A stretch of 64,000 bases of DNA from Candidatus Nitrospira allomarina (GTDB lineage: Bacteria > Nitrospirota > Nitrospiria > Nitrospirales > UBA8639). A program made the position numbers and the translations under genes. The stretch's first letter is position 1. Every line of letters starts with the position of its first letter. Location of the stretch: assembly GCF_032050975.1 (NCBI RefSeq), contig NZ_CP116967.1, positions 2,601,001 through 2,665,000 of the forward strand. The letters run 5' to 3'. Below the pieces are notes generated by a model, which saw only the letters and a list, made by a program, of their open reading frames with translations, searched no databases and had not been told where the DNA came from. This document shows, piece after piece, positions 9,105 through 18,653 of the stretch.

Positions 9105-9163
9105 AAATTCCCCTTTCTTTTTCCGATTTGAGTGAAACCATTTTTGAGATGAGCGCTGTTCAT
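9101..9163 (-). CDS. Possible 20-residue leader peptide before the FG-GAP gene
   Basis: ATG at 9163 follows AAAGGAG at about ten bases. The 20 codons end in TGA, which overlaps the ATG of the FG-GAP gene (ATGA). That geometry suits translational coupling. The peptide (MNSAHLKNG...GNL) has no recognisable feature, and chance remains possible for so short a frame. Confidence 0.3.
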   Translation of the reverse strand: MNSAHLKNGFTQIGKRKGNL

Positions 9164-9422
9164 TTCACGATACTCCTTTAAAAGTCTACGGGGACTATTG
9201 TTGAGGGGGAATTGGCAAAGAGGCAGGACGCACCCTCTCTTGAGCTCACGTGGATGCGCCGCTTGCGCGAGAGGCCGGCGGTCTTCCAGGAGAAAGAAGA
9301 AATAGGCTGGTGTAAAATTTTCTCTGTCCTTTTTAATCTTCCTCATCTGTTTTAGTAAGGAGATATTCAAAGTTGTAATGACCGAACCTTCGTTTAGTCT
9401 TCCGATTATATTCCGCCAAGTT
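9164..9422. other. Intergenic upstream of the FG-GAP gene
   Basis: Holds the leader region of the FG-GAP gene and the end of the alcohol dehydrogenase gene. I see no strong hairpin or gene. Confidence 0.4.
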
Positions 9423-10616
9423 TCAAGGGAAAAGCACAACTTTTCTAAACTCATTTTGGTGAAACCGAAAATTTTTATAGGCGTCAGGAGCTTCATCAAG
9501 GGTATAGCGGTGTGAGATGATGAAAGACGGATAAATCTCTTCCTTTTGGATGCGTTCAAACAATGGTTGCATATAATTATGCACATGAGTCTGACCGCAG
9601 CGTATGGTAATGCCTTTACCAAAGATGGCGCCAATCGGAAATTTATCGGCAACACCCCCATATACGCCGGGTATGGAGATCGTGCCGTTTTTGCGAACGG
9701 CTCGTGTCGCTTGGCGAAGGACATGAATGCGATCGGTCGCGAGAAGACTTGCCACCTTAACCCGGTCGAAGAGAGCGTCTACGGTTGTGCCGTGAGACTC
9801 GAGTCCCACGGCGTCAATGCAGGCATCAGGGCCCCGGCCACCGGTCGCATTCATGAGGTAGTCATAGACGTCATCCTCATCAAAATTGATAGTTTCTATT
9901 CGATCATCCTCATGAAATTGTCCGGGGTGGGCCTGGCGCGCCAGGGCCAGACGTTGTGGAAAATGATCAATGGCAAATACCCTTTCCGCTCCTAGCATCA
10001 GGGCGCTTCGTATGGCAAATTGCCCCACGGGTCCACAACCCCAGACAGCAATGGTATCGCCTTGCTGAATCCCGCAGTTTTCCGCTGCCTGATATCCAGT
10101 CGGAAAGATATCGGAGAGGAACAACACTTCCTCATCCTTCATACCATTGTGAATTTTGAGCGGTCCCGTATCCGCAAAGGGCACCCGGACATATTCGGCT
10201 TGTCCTCCTGCATACCCGCCGAGCATATGGGAATATCCGAACAGTCCGGCAGGGGAATGTCCATAGGCCGCCTCTGCCATCCATGCGTTGGGGTTGGAAT
10301 TGTCGCAACACGACCACATCTTGCCGGTACAAAAATAACACCTTCCACACGCGATGTTAAATGGGACGACGACCCGATCGCCTTTTCGGAGGTTGTGTAC
10401 GCCGGCTCCGACTTCGACAATTTCTCCCATAAACTCATGACCGAGGATGTCGCCGGCCTTCATGGTCGGAATATACCCGTCATACAGGTGGAGGTCTGAG
10501 CCGCAGATAGCCGTAAGGGTGACGCGAACGATAGCATCACGGGGATTGAGAATTTCCGGGTCCGGAACGTTCTCCATCCGGACGTCATGTGTTCCGTTCC
10601 AACAGACTGCTCGCAT
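9423..10616 (-). CDS. Zinc-dependent alcohol dehydrogenase (formaldehyde dehydrogenase-like MDR)
   Basis: 397 residues of the medium-chain dehydrogenase/reductase family. Catalytic zinc ligands are in [10 protein letters not shown] and LGHEFMGEI. The structural zinc loop is [15 protein letters not shown], and the NAD(P)-binding Rossmann motif is GCGPVG. Overall it looks like the glutathione-independent formaldehyde/alcohol dehydrogenase group, which oxidises small alcohols or aldehydes with NAD in the cytoplasm. The substrate cannot be fixed from sequence. GGAAGGA lies before the ATG. It stands alone between the FG-GAP gene and the SRPBCC gene. Confidence 0.9.
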   Translation of the reverse strand: MRAVCWNGTHDVRMENVPDPEILNPRDAIVRVTLTAICGSDLHLYDGYIPTMKAGDILGHEFMGEIVEVGAGVHNLRKGDRVVVPFNIACGRCYFCTGKMWSCCDNSNPNAWMAEAAYGHSPAGLFGYSHMLGGYAGGQAEYVRVPFADTGPLKIHNGMKDEEVLFLSDIFPTGYQAAENCGIQQGDTIAVWGCGPVGQFAIRSALMLGAERVFAIDHFPQRLALARQAHPGQFHEDDRIETINFDEDDVYDYLMNATGGRGPDACIDAVGLESHGTTVDALFDRVKVASLLATDRIHVLRQATRAVRKNGTISIPGVYGGVADKFPIGAIFGKGITIRCGQTHVHNYMQPLFERIQKEEIYPSFIISHRYTLDEAPDAYKNFRFHQNEFRKVVLFP

Positions 10617-10773
10617 GAGAAGATTCCTTCCAGCCTACAACAGGCATTGACGTATTGTTCAGAAAGAGACACGGCATAGCTATCGACTTTTCCCCGATCT
10701 GGAATTGCCGTTTCGTTCAAGAGTAAAGTCGACAAATTAAGGTCTTACGTCCCCAGGGTCTCTGTATCGCCAC

Positions 10774-11553
10774 CTAGGGCCGTTGCTCCGTAGCCACGGG
10801 GTCGGTAATCCCAAGTTCGTCGCCCACTTCCCGTACCTTCTGCACGAGCCCGGAATGGTCGGAATCGGCCGAAGACTGCTGGTTTCGCGAAATTTCTCCG
10901 GTCTCCATTAATTGGCGAAAGCGTCGAAGGTCCTCGCTTACCTGACGTGCAGGGTCATCGGGAAGCAGCTTCGCCATTGCTGCGCCAAATACTCCTCCCG
11001 GCGGAGTCCATCGACAATCCAGGGAGAGAATCGTTCCGCGATTTCCGGCCGCGCGTCGAAGGGACAAGACTCCCTCGTGTTCAAGATTGGAATGTAGTTC
11101 AATCGTCCGCCATTTGATCAGTTCGTTTTGACGTTCTTCAAGAATCTCAGCTTCCCAATGAAAAATTTTATTGAAGGGGCCACGTGCCTGCCAACGGGAA
11201 TGTCTCTCGTCGAGTTCCTGGACCGCGACGATATTTTGCATGAACCGTGGTAAATTTTTAAAATCCCGCCAAAACGAATAGAGGTCCTCCTGTGATCGAT
11301 TGATTGTAATGGACTCTCGGAAATGCACAGTTCTATTCAGGGGATGCCGTATATGAGATCCATGCAATTCGTCAATTCCAATAGCCTCATACAGGCGGCT
11401 ATGGCTTGTAAGACCATGGATGACTAATCCGCTCCCGAATAACAGGGGTAGAATACCGCGCCTATGTTGTTGCCCTAGGCCATGAACAATTAAACCACTG
11501 CCGATTCCTAAGCAAAGGATCTGCTCCAGAGCCCCGATATTTGTCCTTTTCAT
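10774..11553 (-). CDS. SRPBCC (polyketide cyclase/START-like) membrane-linked protein
   Basis: 259 residues. The ATG at 11553 is chosen because GGAG lies at proper spacing and the 15 upstream codons look unnatural. Residues 1-50 hold two short hydrophobic hairpins (GLGSGLIVHGL, GSGLVIHGL), possibly membrane-inserting. Residues 75-215 are an SRPBCC ligand-binding domain with the family pattern 'FWRDFKNLPRFMQNI' and 'WRTIELHSNLEHEGVL'. This family binds hydrophobic ligands and is common next to stress proteins with DUF2892 anchors. No ligand can be named. It is downstream of, but not tightly linked to, the glucosidase gene. Confidence 0.8.
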   Translation of the reverse strand: MKRTNIGALEQILCLGIGSGLIVHGLGQQHRRGILPLLFGSGLVIHGLTSHSRLYEAIGIDELHGSHIRHPLNRTVHFRESITINRSQEDLYSFWRDFKNLPRFMQNIVAVQELDERHSRWQARGPFNKIFHWEAEILEERQNELIKWRTIELHSNLEHEGVLSLRRAAGNRGTILSLDCRWTPPGGVFGAAMAKLLPDDPARQVSEDLRRFRQLMETGEISRNQQSSADSDHSGLVQKVREVGDELGITDPVATEQRP

Positions 11554-11713
11554 ATGACATCTCCAATACCAATAATTCCGGCCCATATAATCGGGCAATT
11601 GGCAGTCATGCCATCCTGATCACAATACGGGACACCATACACCCTCCCATCCACCTCGGTTACTGGTAATATCCCTGGATATAATCCAGAAACAGAACAA
11701 TGAAGATATTTCT

Positions 11714-13300
11714 TCAATCGCATGAGAGAATCAGCCCTTCATGCCCGCGCAGATCAAGACGGCCATGGATTTTATCGCCTTCCTTGTCCAGAAACGTCGA
11801 AAGACAGACCCGGGCTTGAAACGAAGTGTCCCGATCAAGTATTTGCGGTTCACCACTAAAGTTGAGTACCACCAGATGATCACCGTCGTGACTCTTTCGC
11901 AGGTAGGCCATAAGCGAGTTGTGAACATTGAGAAATTCCGGTCGCTCGTGCAAAAAGAAAGATTTGTCGTGACGGATCGCGAACAGCCGGCGATACAGAG
12001 TGAGGAGTGAGCGTGGATTCCCGCTTTGGGAGGACACGTTTGCCGTCTGAAAATCCTCTGCGATCGGGAGCCAGGGTTCCCGTGAAGAGAATCCGGCGTG
12101 GAGATCCGGGTTCCATTGCATCGGTGTGCGTTCCGGATCGCGGTTTCGCCCGGTCCTCCGGCCCTGAGGATCGATGGCCTGTTCGGCAGGAATCGGGACT
12201 CCACGCATGCCGATCTCTTCTCCATAGTACAGCACCGGGGTGCCGGGCAGCGTGAGGAGCAACATGGCTGCCACGCGCGTCAATTCTCCTTGGAGGCGCA
12301 TGGCCAACCGCAGACAATCGTGCGTGCTGAAAATCCACGAGGGCCATCCGTGAGGCGGCACATCCTGAATATAGGATTGTACCGAGCGAGCCAAATCCTC
12401 AACCGTCCACGGCGTCCACGCCAGTTTCATGGTCAATGGTAAATGCAACTCCCGTGTCTCGTTTCCGTAGTAGGCTGTCACTTGAGGCACGGGCAAATAC
12501 AGTTCACCAGCCAACATCTTGTCGTCACCGAACTCTTCCGCGACCCTGCGCATGGTGGCAACAATTTCATGGATCCCGTCCTGATCCCGTGTGTGATGCG
12601 GAAGCAATCGGCTATCCGGTCCCTGTCCGTCCTCGTACTCCGGATTTGGCGGGTTATCGCGAAACTGATCATCCTTAAGCAGCAAATCGAGAGCGTCAAT
12701 GCGAAATCCATCTACTCCTCTTTCCAGCCAGAACCGCATCGTGTCGAATAGGGCCGCCCGGACATCCGGATTCCGCCAGTTCAGGTCCGGTTGTTTGTCG
12801 AGGAACGTATGGAGGTAGAACTGTGCCGTGGTCGCGTCCCATTGCCAGACGCTGCCCCCAAAGACACTGATCCAATTATTCGGAGGGGATCCATCCGGTT
12901 TTCCGTCTCGCCACAGATACCAGTGGCGCTTGGCACTTTCTCGATTCGACCGTGAATCGAGAAACCAGGGATGCTCGTCTGACGTATGATTGGGCACCCA
13001 ATCCAGGATAATTTTGAGATTCCGGCGATGGGCTTCGGCCACCATTTCGTCAAAATCGTGCAGCGATCCAAATTTCGGCTCGACGTTTTGATAGTCGGTG
13101 ATATCGTACCCAAGGTCGGCCAGGGGGGAGGGATAAATCGGTGACAACCAAATGGCCCGGACTCCCAGCCACTCGAGGTATTCCAGGCGCCGGGTAATTC
13201 CCTGCAGATCCCCGTATCCATCTCCGTTGGTATCAAGGAAGGAAGGGACTAACAGCTGATAAATGGCACCGTCCTGCCACCAGTGCAGGGAGTCTGACAC
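11714..13300 (-). CDS. GH13 alpha-glucosidase/trehalose synthase-like enzyme
   Basis: 528 residues. The GTG at 13300 is chosen because AAAGGAGG stands six bases before it, while the longer frame from 13354 would put that site inside the coding region. The protein is a GH13 (beta/alpha)8 barrel: DWVPNHTSDEHPWF is region I, DGFRIDAL carries the nucleophile Asp, AGELYLP the acid Glu, and FSTHD the third carboxylate (usually NHD). PVLYYGEEIGM is typical of alpha-glucosidases and trehalose synthases. It acts on short alpha-glucans or disaccharides in the cytoplasm. It is divergent from the debranching enzyme at 13511, which fits joint storage-glucan turnover. Confidence 0.9.
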   Translation of the reverse strand: MSDSLHWWQDGAIYQLLVPSFLDTNGDGYGDLQGITRRLEYLEWLGVRAIWLSPIYPSPLADLGYDITDYQNVEPKFGSLHDFDEMVAEAHRRNLKIILDWVPNHTSDEHPWFLDSRSNRESAKRHWYLWRDGKPDGSPPNNWISVFGGSVWQWDATTAQFYLHTFLDKQPDLNWRNPDVRAALFDTMRFWLERGVDGFRIDALDLLLKDDQFRDNPPNPEYEDGQGPDSRLLPHHTRDQDGIHEIVATMRRVAEEFGDDKMLAGELYLPVPQVTAYYGNETRELHLPLTMKLAWTPWTVEDLARSVQSYIQDVPPHGWPSWIFSTHDCLRLAMRLQGELTRVAAMLLLTLPGTPVLYYGEEIGMRGVPIPAEQAIDPQGRRTGRNRDPERTPMQWNPDLHAGFSSREPWLPIAEDFQTANVSSQSGNPRSLLTLYRRLFAIRHDKSFFLHERPEFLNVHNSLMAYLRKSHDGDHLVVLNFSGEPQILDRDTSFQARVCLSTFLDKEGDKIHGRLDLRGHEGLILSCD

Positions 13301-13510
13301 GTCCGTTCCTCCTTTCGCATAACAAGTCTTATCAGCATTCCGGCTCTGTCTCATGAGAGAGGGACTCTGTAAGACGTTGTGTAGACCCGGTCTCCTACAA
13401 TACCAAGAGAGCGGCCATCCGCAGTTTGGCTAATTTGGAAAAGATTCGGGTGAAAATATCCGTTGATGGCGAGTGCAAAATTGTGGTTTTAAAGAGCCGA
13501 CGACCAAAAT
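13301..13510. promoter_or_regulatory. Divergent promoter region of the two glucan genes
   Basis: 210 bases between the divergent GH13 and debranching-enzyme genes. Both promoters must lie here. I see no clear operator or copy of the CCAGGGTT motif. Confidence 0.4.
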
Positions 13511-15580
13511 ATGACCGGAACTCCCGACAACAATATGATTACGCGGCGCCTGATGCGACACACAACCGGCGACGATTGGCGAAACTTTCTGATCGCCCGG
13601 GAATGGCTTGTGACCAATGGCTTAGGCGGGTACGCCTCGGGCACCTTGGCTGGAATCGCCACCCGCCGCTACCACGGATTATTTATTGCCGCACTGCCCG
13701 CTCCCCTTGGGAGGCAGATGACCTTGGCACATCTATCGGAACGTGTCCGCCTGGCAGATGGCACCCTAATCAAACTGAGCGGGGAGGCACATGACCTCCC
13801 AGATTCCTCTCCACACGGAATCGATTGCCTGACGGAATTTCGGCTTGAAATGGGGCTTCCCGTCTGGCGTTATGAATTAGCCGGCGCGACGATCGAAAAG
13901 CACATTCTTATGCCTCATCAACAAAATACCGTGCATATTATCTATCGACTGCTTCATGGGGATTCCGTCCGGTTGAAATTGATGCCATCGGTGCACAACC
14001 GTTCGCATGACGCACCAGTGAACACACCTTTGCCGGGAGTCTTTCGCTTGACAGAAGTTGAGTCAAAATATGAACTGAGCGTGTTGCCGGATCTTCCGAC
14101 GCTCCGAATGCACCTACATGGAGCTCGACAGGCATTTACCGTGAATCGCCAGACCCTGGCCGAAAGGATGTACCCGGTAGAAGAGAGTCGCGGGTATGCA
14201 GAGAGTGGAACACTCTGGTCTCCCGGTTACTTTAGAGCCGATCTTTCACAGGACCATCCTGTGTGCCTCACCGCGTCGACCGAGTCCTGGGAAGTTGTGA
14301 CGGCCTTGCCGGTTGATGAGGTTTGGCGGTTGGAACATGAGCGACGGAGACGCATCCTTGCTGCGGCACCCGAAGGGGCCCGCAGCGGGATAGGTCCGGA
14401 ACTGGTGCTGGCCGCAGACCAATTTATTATCAAGCCCGTCGGTCGTATCGCGGATTCCGCGCGAGCCAGTGCCGAGGGAGACGAAATTCGTACAATTATC
14501 GCCGGGTATCATTGGTTTACCGATTGGGGTCGGGACACCATGATCAGTTTGGAAGGTCTGGCATTGATGACAGGACGCCAGGCCGAAGCAGGGTATACCT
14601 TACGGCTGTTTGCCCATTACCTCCGCGATGGGCTGCTGCCGAACCTGTTTCCGGAAGGCGATCAACAAGGCCTCTATCATACCGCCGATGCCACCTTGTG
14701 GTTCTTTCAAGCCATAGGCCGGTATCTGGAAACCACGGGCGACATGGAGACATTGAATGTGTTACTGCCTCACCTCCAGGCAATCGCCGAACATCACCTG
14801 GACGGTACACGGTTCGGGATTCGGGTTGATCCGGAAGACGGCTTGTTACGGCAGGGGGAAGAGGGCTATCAATTAACATGGATGGATGCCAAAGTCGACG
14901 GGTGGGTCGTCACCCCGCGACGCGGCAAAGCCGTCGAGATCAATGCCCTATGGTATAACGCTCTCTGCCTCCTTGGCCAATGGGTCCGCCGGGTTAGAGG
15001 AAACACTGAGGCCGGGCAATGGGAGGCCCACGCTGAGCGCACACGGGTGTCTTTTAACCGGCGTTTTTGGTACGAACCGGGCGGTCACTTATTCGATGTG
15101 GTGGACGGTGAGCAAGGGGACGATGCGGCCTGTCGGCCCAATCAATTGCTGGCCATTTCCTTGACGCATCCTGTTCTCGATCGCCGATATTGGGACGCGG
15201 TCCTGAATATCGTTCAGGATCGCCTACTGACGCCATTCGGATTACGATCCTTATCGGCCGATCATCCCAGCTACAACGCAAAATATGATGGCAATTTGCT
15301 CGCGCGCGACGCGGCTTATCATCAAGGAACCGTATGGGCATGGCTGATCGGTCCCTTTATCGACGCGTGGCTCAAAGTGCATCCAGAGGATGTCGCAGGG
15401 GCGCGTCAATTCCTCTCAGGATTGAAAGACCATCTGAACGAAGGATGCATCGGCAGCATCAGCGAAATTTTCGATGCTGAAGCGCCCTTTACCCCACGCG
15501 GCTGTATTGCGCAAGCCTGGAGCGTAGCGGAAGTTTTGCGCTGTTGGGTCAAAACAACTCCCGACGTTCATAAGGCATAG
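13511..15580 (+). CDS. Glycogen-debranching enzyme, amylo-alpha-1,6-glucosidase type
   Basis: 689 residues of the bacterial GDB1 type. An N-terminal beta-sandwich (about 20-290) starts REWLVTNGLGGYASGT, the usual opening of this family. The (alpha/alpha)6 catalytic domain (about 310-680) contains WFTDWGRDTMISLEGL, LPNLFPEGD and AYHQGTVWAWLIGPF. It hydrolyses alpha-1,6 branch points in storage glucan in the cytoplasm. The ribosome site before 13511 is weak, and an ATG eight codons in (13535) is an alternative. Its divergent partner is the GH13 glucosidase. No glycogen synthase or branching enzyme is in the window. Confidence 0.9.
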   Translation: MTGTPDNNMITRRLMRHTTGDDWRNFLIAREWLVTNGLGGYASGTLAGIATRRYHGLFIAALPAPLGRQMTLAHLSERVRLADGTLIKLSGEAHDLPDSSPHGIDCLTEFRLEMGLPVWRYELAGATIEKHILMPHQQNTVHIIYRLLHGDSVRLKLMPSVHNRSHDAPVNTPLPGVFRLTEVESKYELSVLPDLPTLRMHLHGARQAFTVNRQTLAERMYPVEESRGYAESGTLWSPGYFRADLSQDHPVCLTASTESWEVVTALPVDEVWRLEHERRRRILAAAPEGARSGIGPELVLAADQFIIKPVGRIADSARASAEGDEIRTIIAGYHWFTDWGRDTMISLEGLALMTGRQAEAGYTLRLFAHYLRDGLLPNLFPEGDQQGLYHTADATLWFFQAIGRYLETTGDMETLNVLLPHLQAIAEHHLDGTRFGIRVDPEDGLLRQGEEGYQLTWMDAKVDGWVVTPRRGKAVEINALWYNALCLLGQWVRRVRGNTEAGQWEAHAERTRVSFNRRFWYEPGGHLFDVVDGEQGDDAACRPNQLLAISLTHPVLDRRYWDAVLNIVQDRLLTPFGLRSLSADHPSYNAKYDGNLLARDAAYHQGTVWAWLIGPFIDAWLKVHPEDVAGARQFLSGLKDHLNEGCIGSISEIFDAEAPFTPRGCIAQAWSVAEVLRCWVKTTPDVHKA

Positions 15581-15857
15581 GACGTAAGTCCTGCGGAGGG
15601 GAAGTTAGAATGCCTCCCACTTTCCTGCATCCTGTTTCTCTCCTGAATCTTCTCATGTTTCACGGCAAACCCCCAGACGGAGGCGAGCTGGAATATCCTG
15701 CTGCCACGTCAACTTGCAAGGGTTATGTATAGTTGCGTTTCCGCTCGATTTCAAAAATCATCTTCTCATAAGCACATGTTTCCGGATACAGAATTTGGGG
15801 TTTACCGCATGGTCTTTTATTTTTTAGAGAAGAAACCAACGAGAAAGGGAAAGTTCT
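15581..15857. other. Intergenic upstream of the DUF2231 gene
   Basis: 277 bases. A 40-codon frame at 15610-15732 has GGAGG ten bases upstream but an unconvincing product. A motif-like AAGGGTTATGTATAGTT lies near 15717, pointing to the DUF2231 gene. Confidence 0.35.
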
Positions 15858-16316
15858 ATGATAACTCCCGCCAGTATTAAAGGGCATCCATTGCACGTCA
15901 TGTTGATTCCCTTGCCTCTCGGTTTATGGATTTTTTCATGGGTGGCCGATCTGATCTATATCAGCGGGTGGGGAGGAGAAGAATGGCGCATCGTGGGCTT
16001 CTATACTCTCAGTGGAGGTGTGGTAGGTGCCTTACTGGCTGCCATTCCGGGATATCTTGATTTTAGGTCGCTCATCAATCCTCATTCAAAAAAAATTGGC
16101 ATCCGGCATATGACCCTTAATTTGATCATCGTGGCATTATTTGGGGTGAATGCCTGGATTCGTGCAGTGGATCCAACATGGGAAGCAGGATTTATTCTTT
16201 CGACGTTGGGAGTCCTCCTTCTGGCAATATCCGGATGGTTAGGCGGAGAACTGGTGTATAAGCACGGCGTGGGCGTTGATACGGGGCATGTTTTGCGCAC
16301 CACGGAAGAACGATAA
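15858..16316 (+). CDS. DUF2231 family membrane protein
   Basis: 152 residues with four predicted transmembrane segments (about 15-33, 45-66, 88-104, 113-132). The N-terminal IKGHPLHVMLIPLPLGLW is the DUF2231 signature, including the paired His and Pro. The family's function is not settled, and it often lies near redox and cytochrome-like genes. The start follows AAAGGGAAAG at short spacing. It is a monocistronic unit between the debranching enzyme and the solute-binding lipoprotein. Confidence 0.85.
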   Translation: MITPASIKGHPLHVMLIPLPLGLWIFSWVADLIYISGWGGEEWRIVGFYTLSGGVVGALLAAIPGYLDFRSLINPHSKKIGIRHMTLNLIIVALFGVNAWIRAVDPTWEAGFILSTLGVLLLAISGWLGGELVYKHGVGVDTGHVLRTTEER

Positions 16317-16641
16317 CACCGGAATAACCGGAGCCAACAAACAAAGCCTTGGACGGTGACAATTCCGGGTGTCGGCCCGGTTTTGGATGTAGCTCAAAGA
16401 TACTTTTCATATTTCAATCTATACTTCAATGACCACCATAGAGCAGAAACTGTGGTTCTCGTGCCTTGGAGAGTTCCATGGACAGGATGATCTTTCCTCT
16501 TATGTGTGCGTATCATTCGGATGCCCTTTCTCATGGCGTGTTTGTTGTGTGACTCGTCCTATTTTCTCCTCCGAAAACGGTTACTGTTCCACCCTTCCTG
16601 CAGACGGAAAACGTTGCATGTTTCTCTGATATGAAGAGGGC
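16317..16641. other. Intergenic, no gene supported
   Basis: 325 bases. A 66-codon plus-strand frame at 16429 is Cys-rich, without a ribosome site, and looks like chance. A weak inverted CCGGGTG/CGGCCCGG stands near 16367 and could end the DUF2231 transcript. Confidence 0.4.
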
Positions 16642-17139
16642 ATGATGAACCATTTGTATGTCGTGTTCGTCTGTCTCTCATGCACTCTTATCGGGTGTGA
16701 CGAGTTCCCCAAGGATACCCACCACACACTTCAGCATATTCAGTCCCGGGGGGTGTTACGGATAGGCGCCATTGACCAGGCCCCGTGGGCCTATCGCGAG
16801 GAGGGGGTGGCGAAGGGCATCGAAATCAAGCTGGCCGTGGCCTTCGCCCGTTCGCTTGGCGCGGAACCTCAAGTTGAGTTTCTCTCCGAAGCCGATGCGA
16901 CTGAATACCTCCGGCAGCATCAGATTGATTTGATGGTAGGGGGACTGACAAATGCCAGTCCACGCAAAGATGAATTGGGTTTGACGAGAAATTATTTTCA
17001 AACAGGGGATGAACAAACGTATGAGCATGTTCTGGCTGTTCCGAAGGGAGAAAATGGATTTCTGGTGAGACTGGAAACGTTTTTGAAGCAGCAGCAAGAT
17101 CGCATCCAACAATTGTGGGAAGCGGAGAGCCGTGCATGA
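16642..17139 (+). CDS. Solute-binding lipoprotein with one lobe missing
   Basis: 165 residues. A lipoprotein signal ends in LIGC (Cys at about 19). The next part matches lobe I of family-3 periplasmic binding proteins: SRGVLRIGAIDQAPWAY, GIEIKLAVAFARSLGAE, and QIDLMVGGLTNASPRKDELG. The sequence then passes straight to the C-terminal return strand of lobe I (HVLAVPKGENGFLVRLETFL). The roughly 90 residues of lobe II are absent, so a normal closing trap cannot form. Its stop overlaps the start of the CDF transporter (ATGA), so the two are probably co-translated. It may sense or deliver a metal or ligand for that transporter. Confidence 0.8.
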   Translation: MMNHLYVVFVCLSCTLIGCDEFPKDTHHTLQHIQSRGVLRIGAIDQAPWAYREEGVAKGIEIKLAVAFARSLGAEPQVEFLSEADATEYLRQHQIDLMVGGLTNASPRKDELGLTRNYFQTGDEQTYEHVLAVPKGENGFLVRLETFLKQQQDRIQQLWEAESRA

Positions 17140-18089
17140 AGCCCGCACCGCAATATGAATTTACTGAAAAGCAGCATGAAGCGGTTCGCCGGTCCCGGCG
17201 GTTGGAGTATACCACATTGGCATATTTGGGAAGTCTCATTCCTATCATGTATGTGGTTTTAGGTTCATCTCAGGCCATGAAAACAGCCTGGGTGGAAGAT
17301 TGTTTGAGTCTGATTCCTCCGCTGTGTTTTCTGATTGGCACGCATATTTGCTGGAAAAAACCTAATAAGCACTTTCCTTATGGGTACCACCGTGTGATTT
17401 CCATCTTATTTCTCTGCGCGGCCCTCGCCCTGTTGGGCATGGGAACATTTCTGATCATCGATGCGTCGATGAAACTGGTCACGCAAGACTATCCGACAAT
17501 CGGGATGATGGAATTGTTTGGCGTCGATGTATGGCTGGGATGGTGGATGATTCTTGTTCTGTCCTGGGGCACCTTTCCTCCTCTTTTCCTTGGACGCGCC
17601 AAGCTGAAATATGCCTGGACGTTGAACGATAAAATTCTCTTGACTGACGGAAAAATGAATAAGGCCGATTGGGAGACCGGCGTCGCGGCTATTGCCGGCG
17701 TGTTAGGAGCCGGAATGGGATGGTGGTGGGCGGATCCTGTGGCCGCCGGGTTTATTGCATTCGGCATCATAAAGGATGGCTGGAGCCAGACAAAGGACGC
17801 TGTGACGGGATTGGTCAATCGCGCCCCTACTTCCCTCGAGAATGAATACCTGAACCTCCCCGACAAGGTGAATGATGCACTTCTCGAGTTCCCCTGGGTT
17901 GGCCGCGCGCAAAACCGGTTATATGAACATGGTCATCTCATTTTTGGAGAAGGGTTTGTTTCCTTGAAGGAACATGAACCTATCTCTCCTGATCAGATAC
18001 AGGATGCCATTCAAAAGATACAAGATCTTGATTGGCGGCTGCAAAACTTTACCTTGACCGTATTGCCTGAGGAGAAGGAACAACAATAG
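17136..18089 (+). CDS. Cation diffusion facilitator (CDF) family transporter
   Basis: 317 residues. The ATG at 17136 overlaps the previous stop by four bases. Six hydrophobic segments lie between about 28 and 220, then a cytoplasmic C-terminal domain of about 95 residues. Acidic metal-site candidates are in WVEDCLSLIPPL (TM2) and in KADWETG with WWWADPVAAG (TM5). CDF proteins exchange Zn, Mn, Fe or Co for protons. The usual HxxxD pairs are not typical here, so the metal is uncertain. Pairing with a one-lobe binding lipoprotein is unusual and suggests regulation from the periplasm. Confidence 0.85.
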   Translation: MKPAPQYEFTEKQHEAVRRSRRLEYTTLAYLGSLIPIMYVVLGSSQAMKTAWVEDCLSLIPPLCFLIGTHICWKKPNKHFPYGYHRVISILFLCAALALLGMGTFLIIDASMKLVTQDYPTIGMMELFGVDVWLGWWMILVLSWGTFPPLFLGRAKLKYAWTLNDKILLTDGKMNKADWETGVAAIAGVLGAGMGWWWADPVAAGFIAFGIIKDGWSQTKDAVTGLVNRAPTSLENEYLNLPDKVNDALLEFPWVGRAQNRLYEHGHLIFGEGFVSLKEHEPISPDQIQDAIQKIQDLDWRLQNFTLTVLPEEKEQQ

Positions 18090-18653
18090 TTGGTTCTTAC
18101 CGGGTCGGATTATTGTGAGGGAAGCCGAAATTACAAATTTGGCCACATATAAACGTATGTTGCATTGCTGGGTGAAAACCGGACACGAGTTCATCGAGCT
18201 TATCATTATCAAATGAAATCATGTGAAAAGGTTAGTGGGGAAGGCGCGGTGGGACCACCGGGCTGGCAGTTCCGGAGGAGGAATTGCCCACTTCCTATTC
18301 CAAGTACACCTGTCAATAAGAATCCAGGCGGCATTGACCATTCGTTGGATCCCAAGACGATTGCGACGCTAAGAAATTCCCTGGCGCCGGGAACCTGAAT
18401 CAATAATCCTACATCGTGACAATGGCTCCGATTGAATGTGAGTTTGTCCTGATAAGCATTCCCCTCTCGAAAGCTTCATTCATGCAGCGGTGAGGTGACG
18501 ATGATCACACCGTGTCAGACGGATGTAGGTGGACATTTTTGCAAGCCCCTTCAGCAATTCGTCCATACCTCACATAATCCGCCCCGTGGTGTACTACGGA
18601 ACATCATATTTATGGTCAGGAGAAAAACTTTTCATTCATAAGGGGAGGGTTCA
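18090..18653. other. Long intergenic region before the hemerythrin gene
   Basis: 564 bases. Overlapping frames on both strands (about 18165-18403) have no ribosome site and unnatural composition. AGGGGAGGG near 18643 is the hemerythrin ribosome site. No repeat or strong hairpin was seen. Confidence 0.4.

Noticed and set aside
9101-9724. Long minus-strand frame in the upstream part of the FG-GAP region
   Set aside because: It overlaps the alcohol dehydrogenase in another frame and has no protein-like composition. Only its last 20 codons were kept as a possible leader.
15610-15732. 40-codon plus-strand frame with GGAGG ten bases upstream
   Set aside because: The product is not protein-like, and the region looks like the 5' leader of the DUF2231 gene.
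18165-18403. Overlapping frames on both strands before the hemerythrin gene
   Set aside because: No ribosome site, and neither frame has a recognisable composition.
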